From positions 1 to 6,523 of the forward strand of contig JAKALZ010000111.1 in assembly GCA_021813065.1 (NCBI GenBank): a stretch of 6,523 nucleotides of DNA, written 5' to 3'. This document shows positions 6,493-6,523 of the stretch, one piece after another; the first letter of the stretch is position 1, and each line of letters starts with the position of its first letter. The notes beneath the pieces are model-generated. The model made no database searches. It had not been told where the DNA came from and worked only from the letters and a program-made list of their open reading frames with translations. A program made the translations under genes and the position numbers. The stretch is from a bacterium. GTDB taxonomy: Bacteria; Spirochaetota; Spirochaetia; Treponematales; Rectinemataceae.

Positions 6493-6523
6493 ATGCTGAA
6501 AGAAGAATTCATTCAGAAGAGCC
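6493..6523 (+). CDS. Start of an unidentified gene, truncated at right edge
   Basis: Ten codons (MLKEEFIQKS) are visible before the window ends. The start is supported by AAGGAG (6482-6487) five bases before the ATG and by a TATACT box further upstream. The gene begins 49 bases after the EF-G stop on the same strand, with no clear terminator between them, so partial co-transcription with EF-G is possible. The peptide is too short to assign a family. Confidence 0.6.
   Translation, partial: MLKEEFIQKS

Overview
The window looks like ordinary chromosomal sequence from a GC-rich spirochaete. The strongest evidence is the elongation factor G at the right. It carries the [10 protein letters not shown]-loop, an NKCD G4 motif and the FCDP and FGYST blocks that I associate with the spirochaete/planctomycete/mitochondrial EF-G1 type, rather than the AHIDAGKTT form of most bacteria. 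From memory it reads very close to the Borrelia and Treponema translocase. A lipoprotein that joins a cyclophilin to an FKBP fits the same group. No mobile element, CRISPR array, tRNA, rRNA or phage gene was seen.

Layout from left to right: (1) the N-terminal 136 codons of a dCMP deaminase on the minus strand, running off the left edge; (2) a divergent promoter region (411-542); (3) a plus-strand exported lipoprotein with two different prolyl isomerase domains, closed by a GC-rich hairpin terminator; (4) an AT-rich gap of about 280 bases with short inverted repeats; (5) a GTG-started secreted protein with a fimbrial/spore-coat-U-like beta fold pattern; (6) a minus-strand MFS drug-efflux type transporter whose 3' end overlaps the secreted gene by 24 bases; (7) a second divergent region (3587-3753) with two palindromes over the predicted efflux promoter; (8) a plus-strand OsmC-family thiol protein; (9) a 185-base leader holding a promoter and an intrinsic-terminator hairpin; (10) EF-G; (11) the first ten codons of an unidentified gene at the right edge.

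The genes do not form one pathway. Almost every gene has its own recognisable promoter or start signals, so this is a run of mostly single-gene transcription units: nucleotide metabolism, envelope protein folding, a surface or secreted protein, efflux, peroxide or thiol stress, and translation. The predicted plus-strand promoters repeatedly use a (T/C)ATACT -10 box.

I found no undescribed multi-gene system. The items most worth following up are the dual-family immunophilin lipoprotein, the terminator-like hairpin inside the EF-G leader, and the paired palindromes over the efflux-pump promoter.
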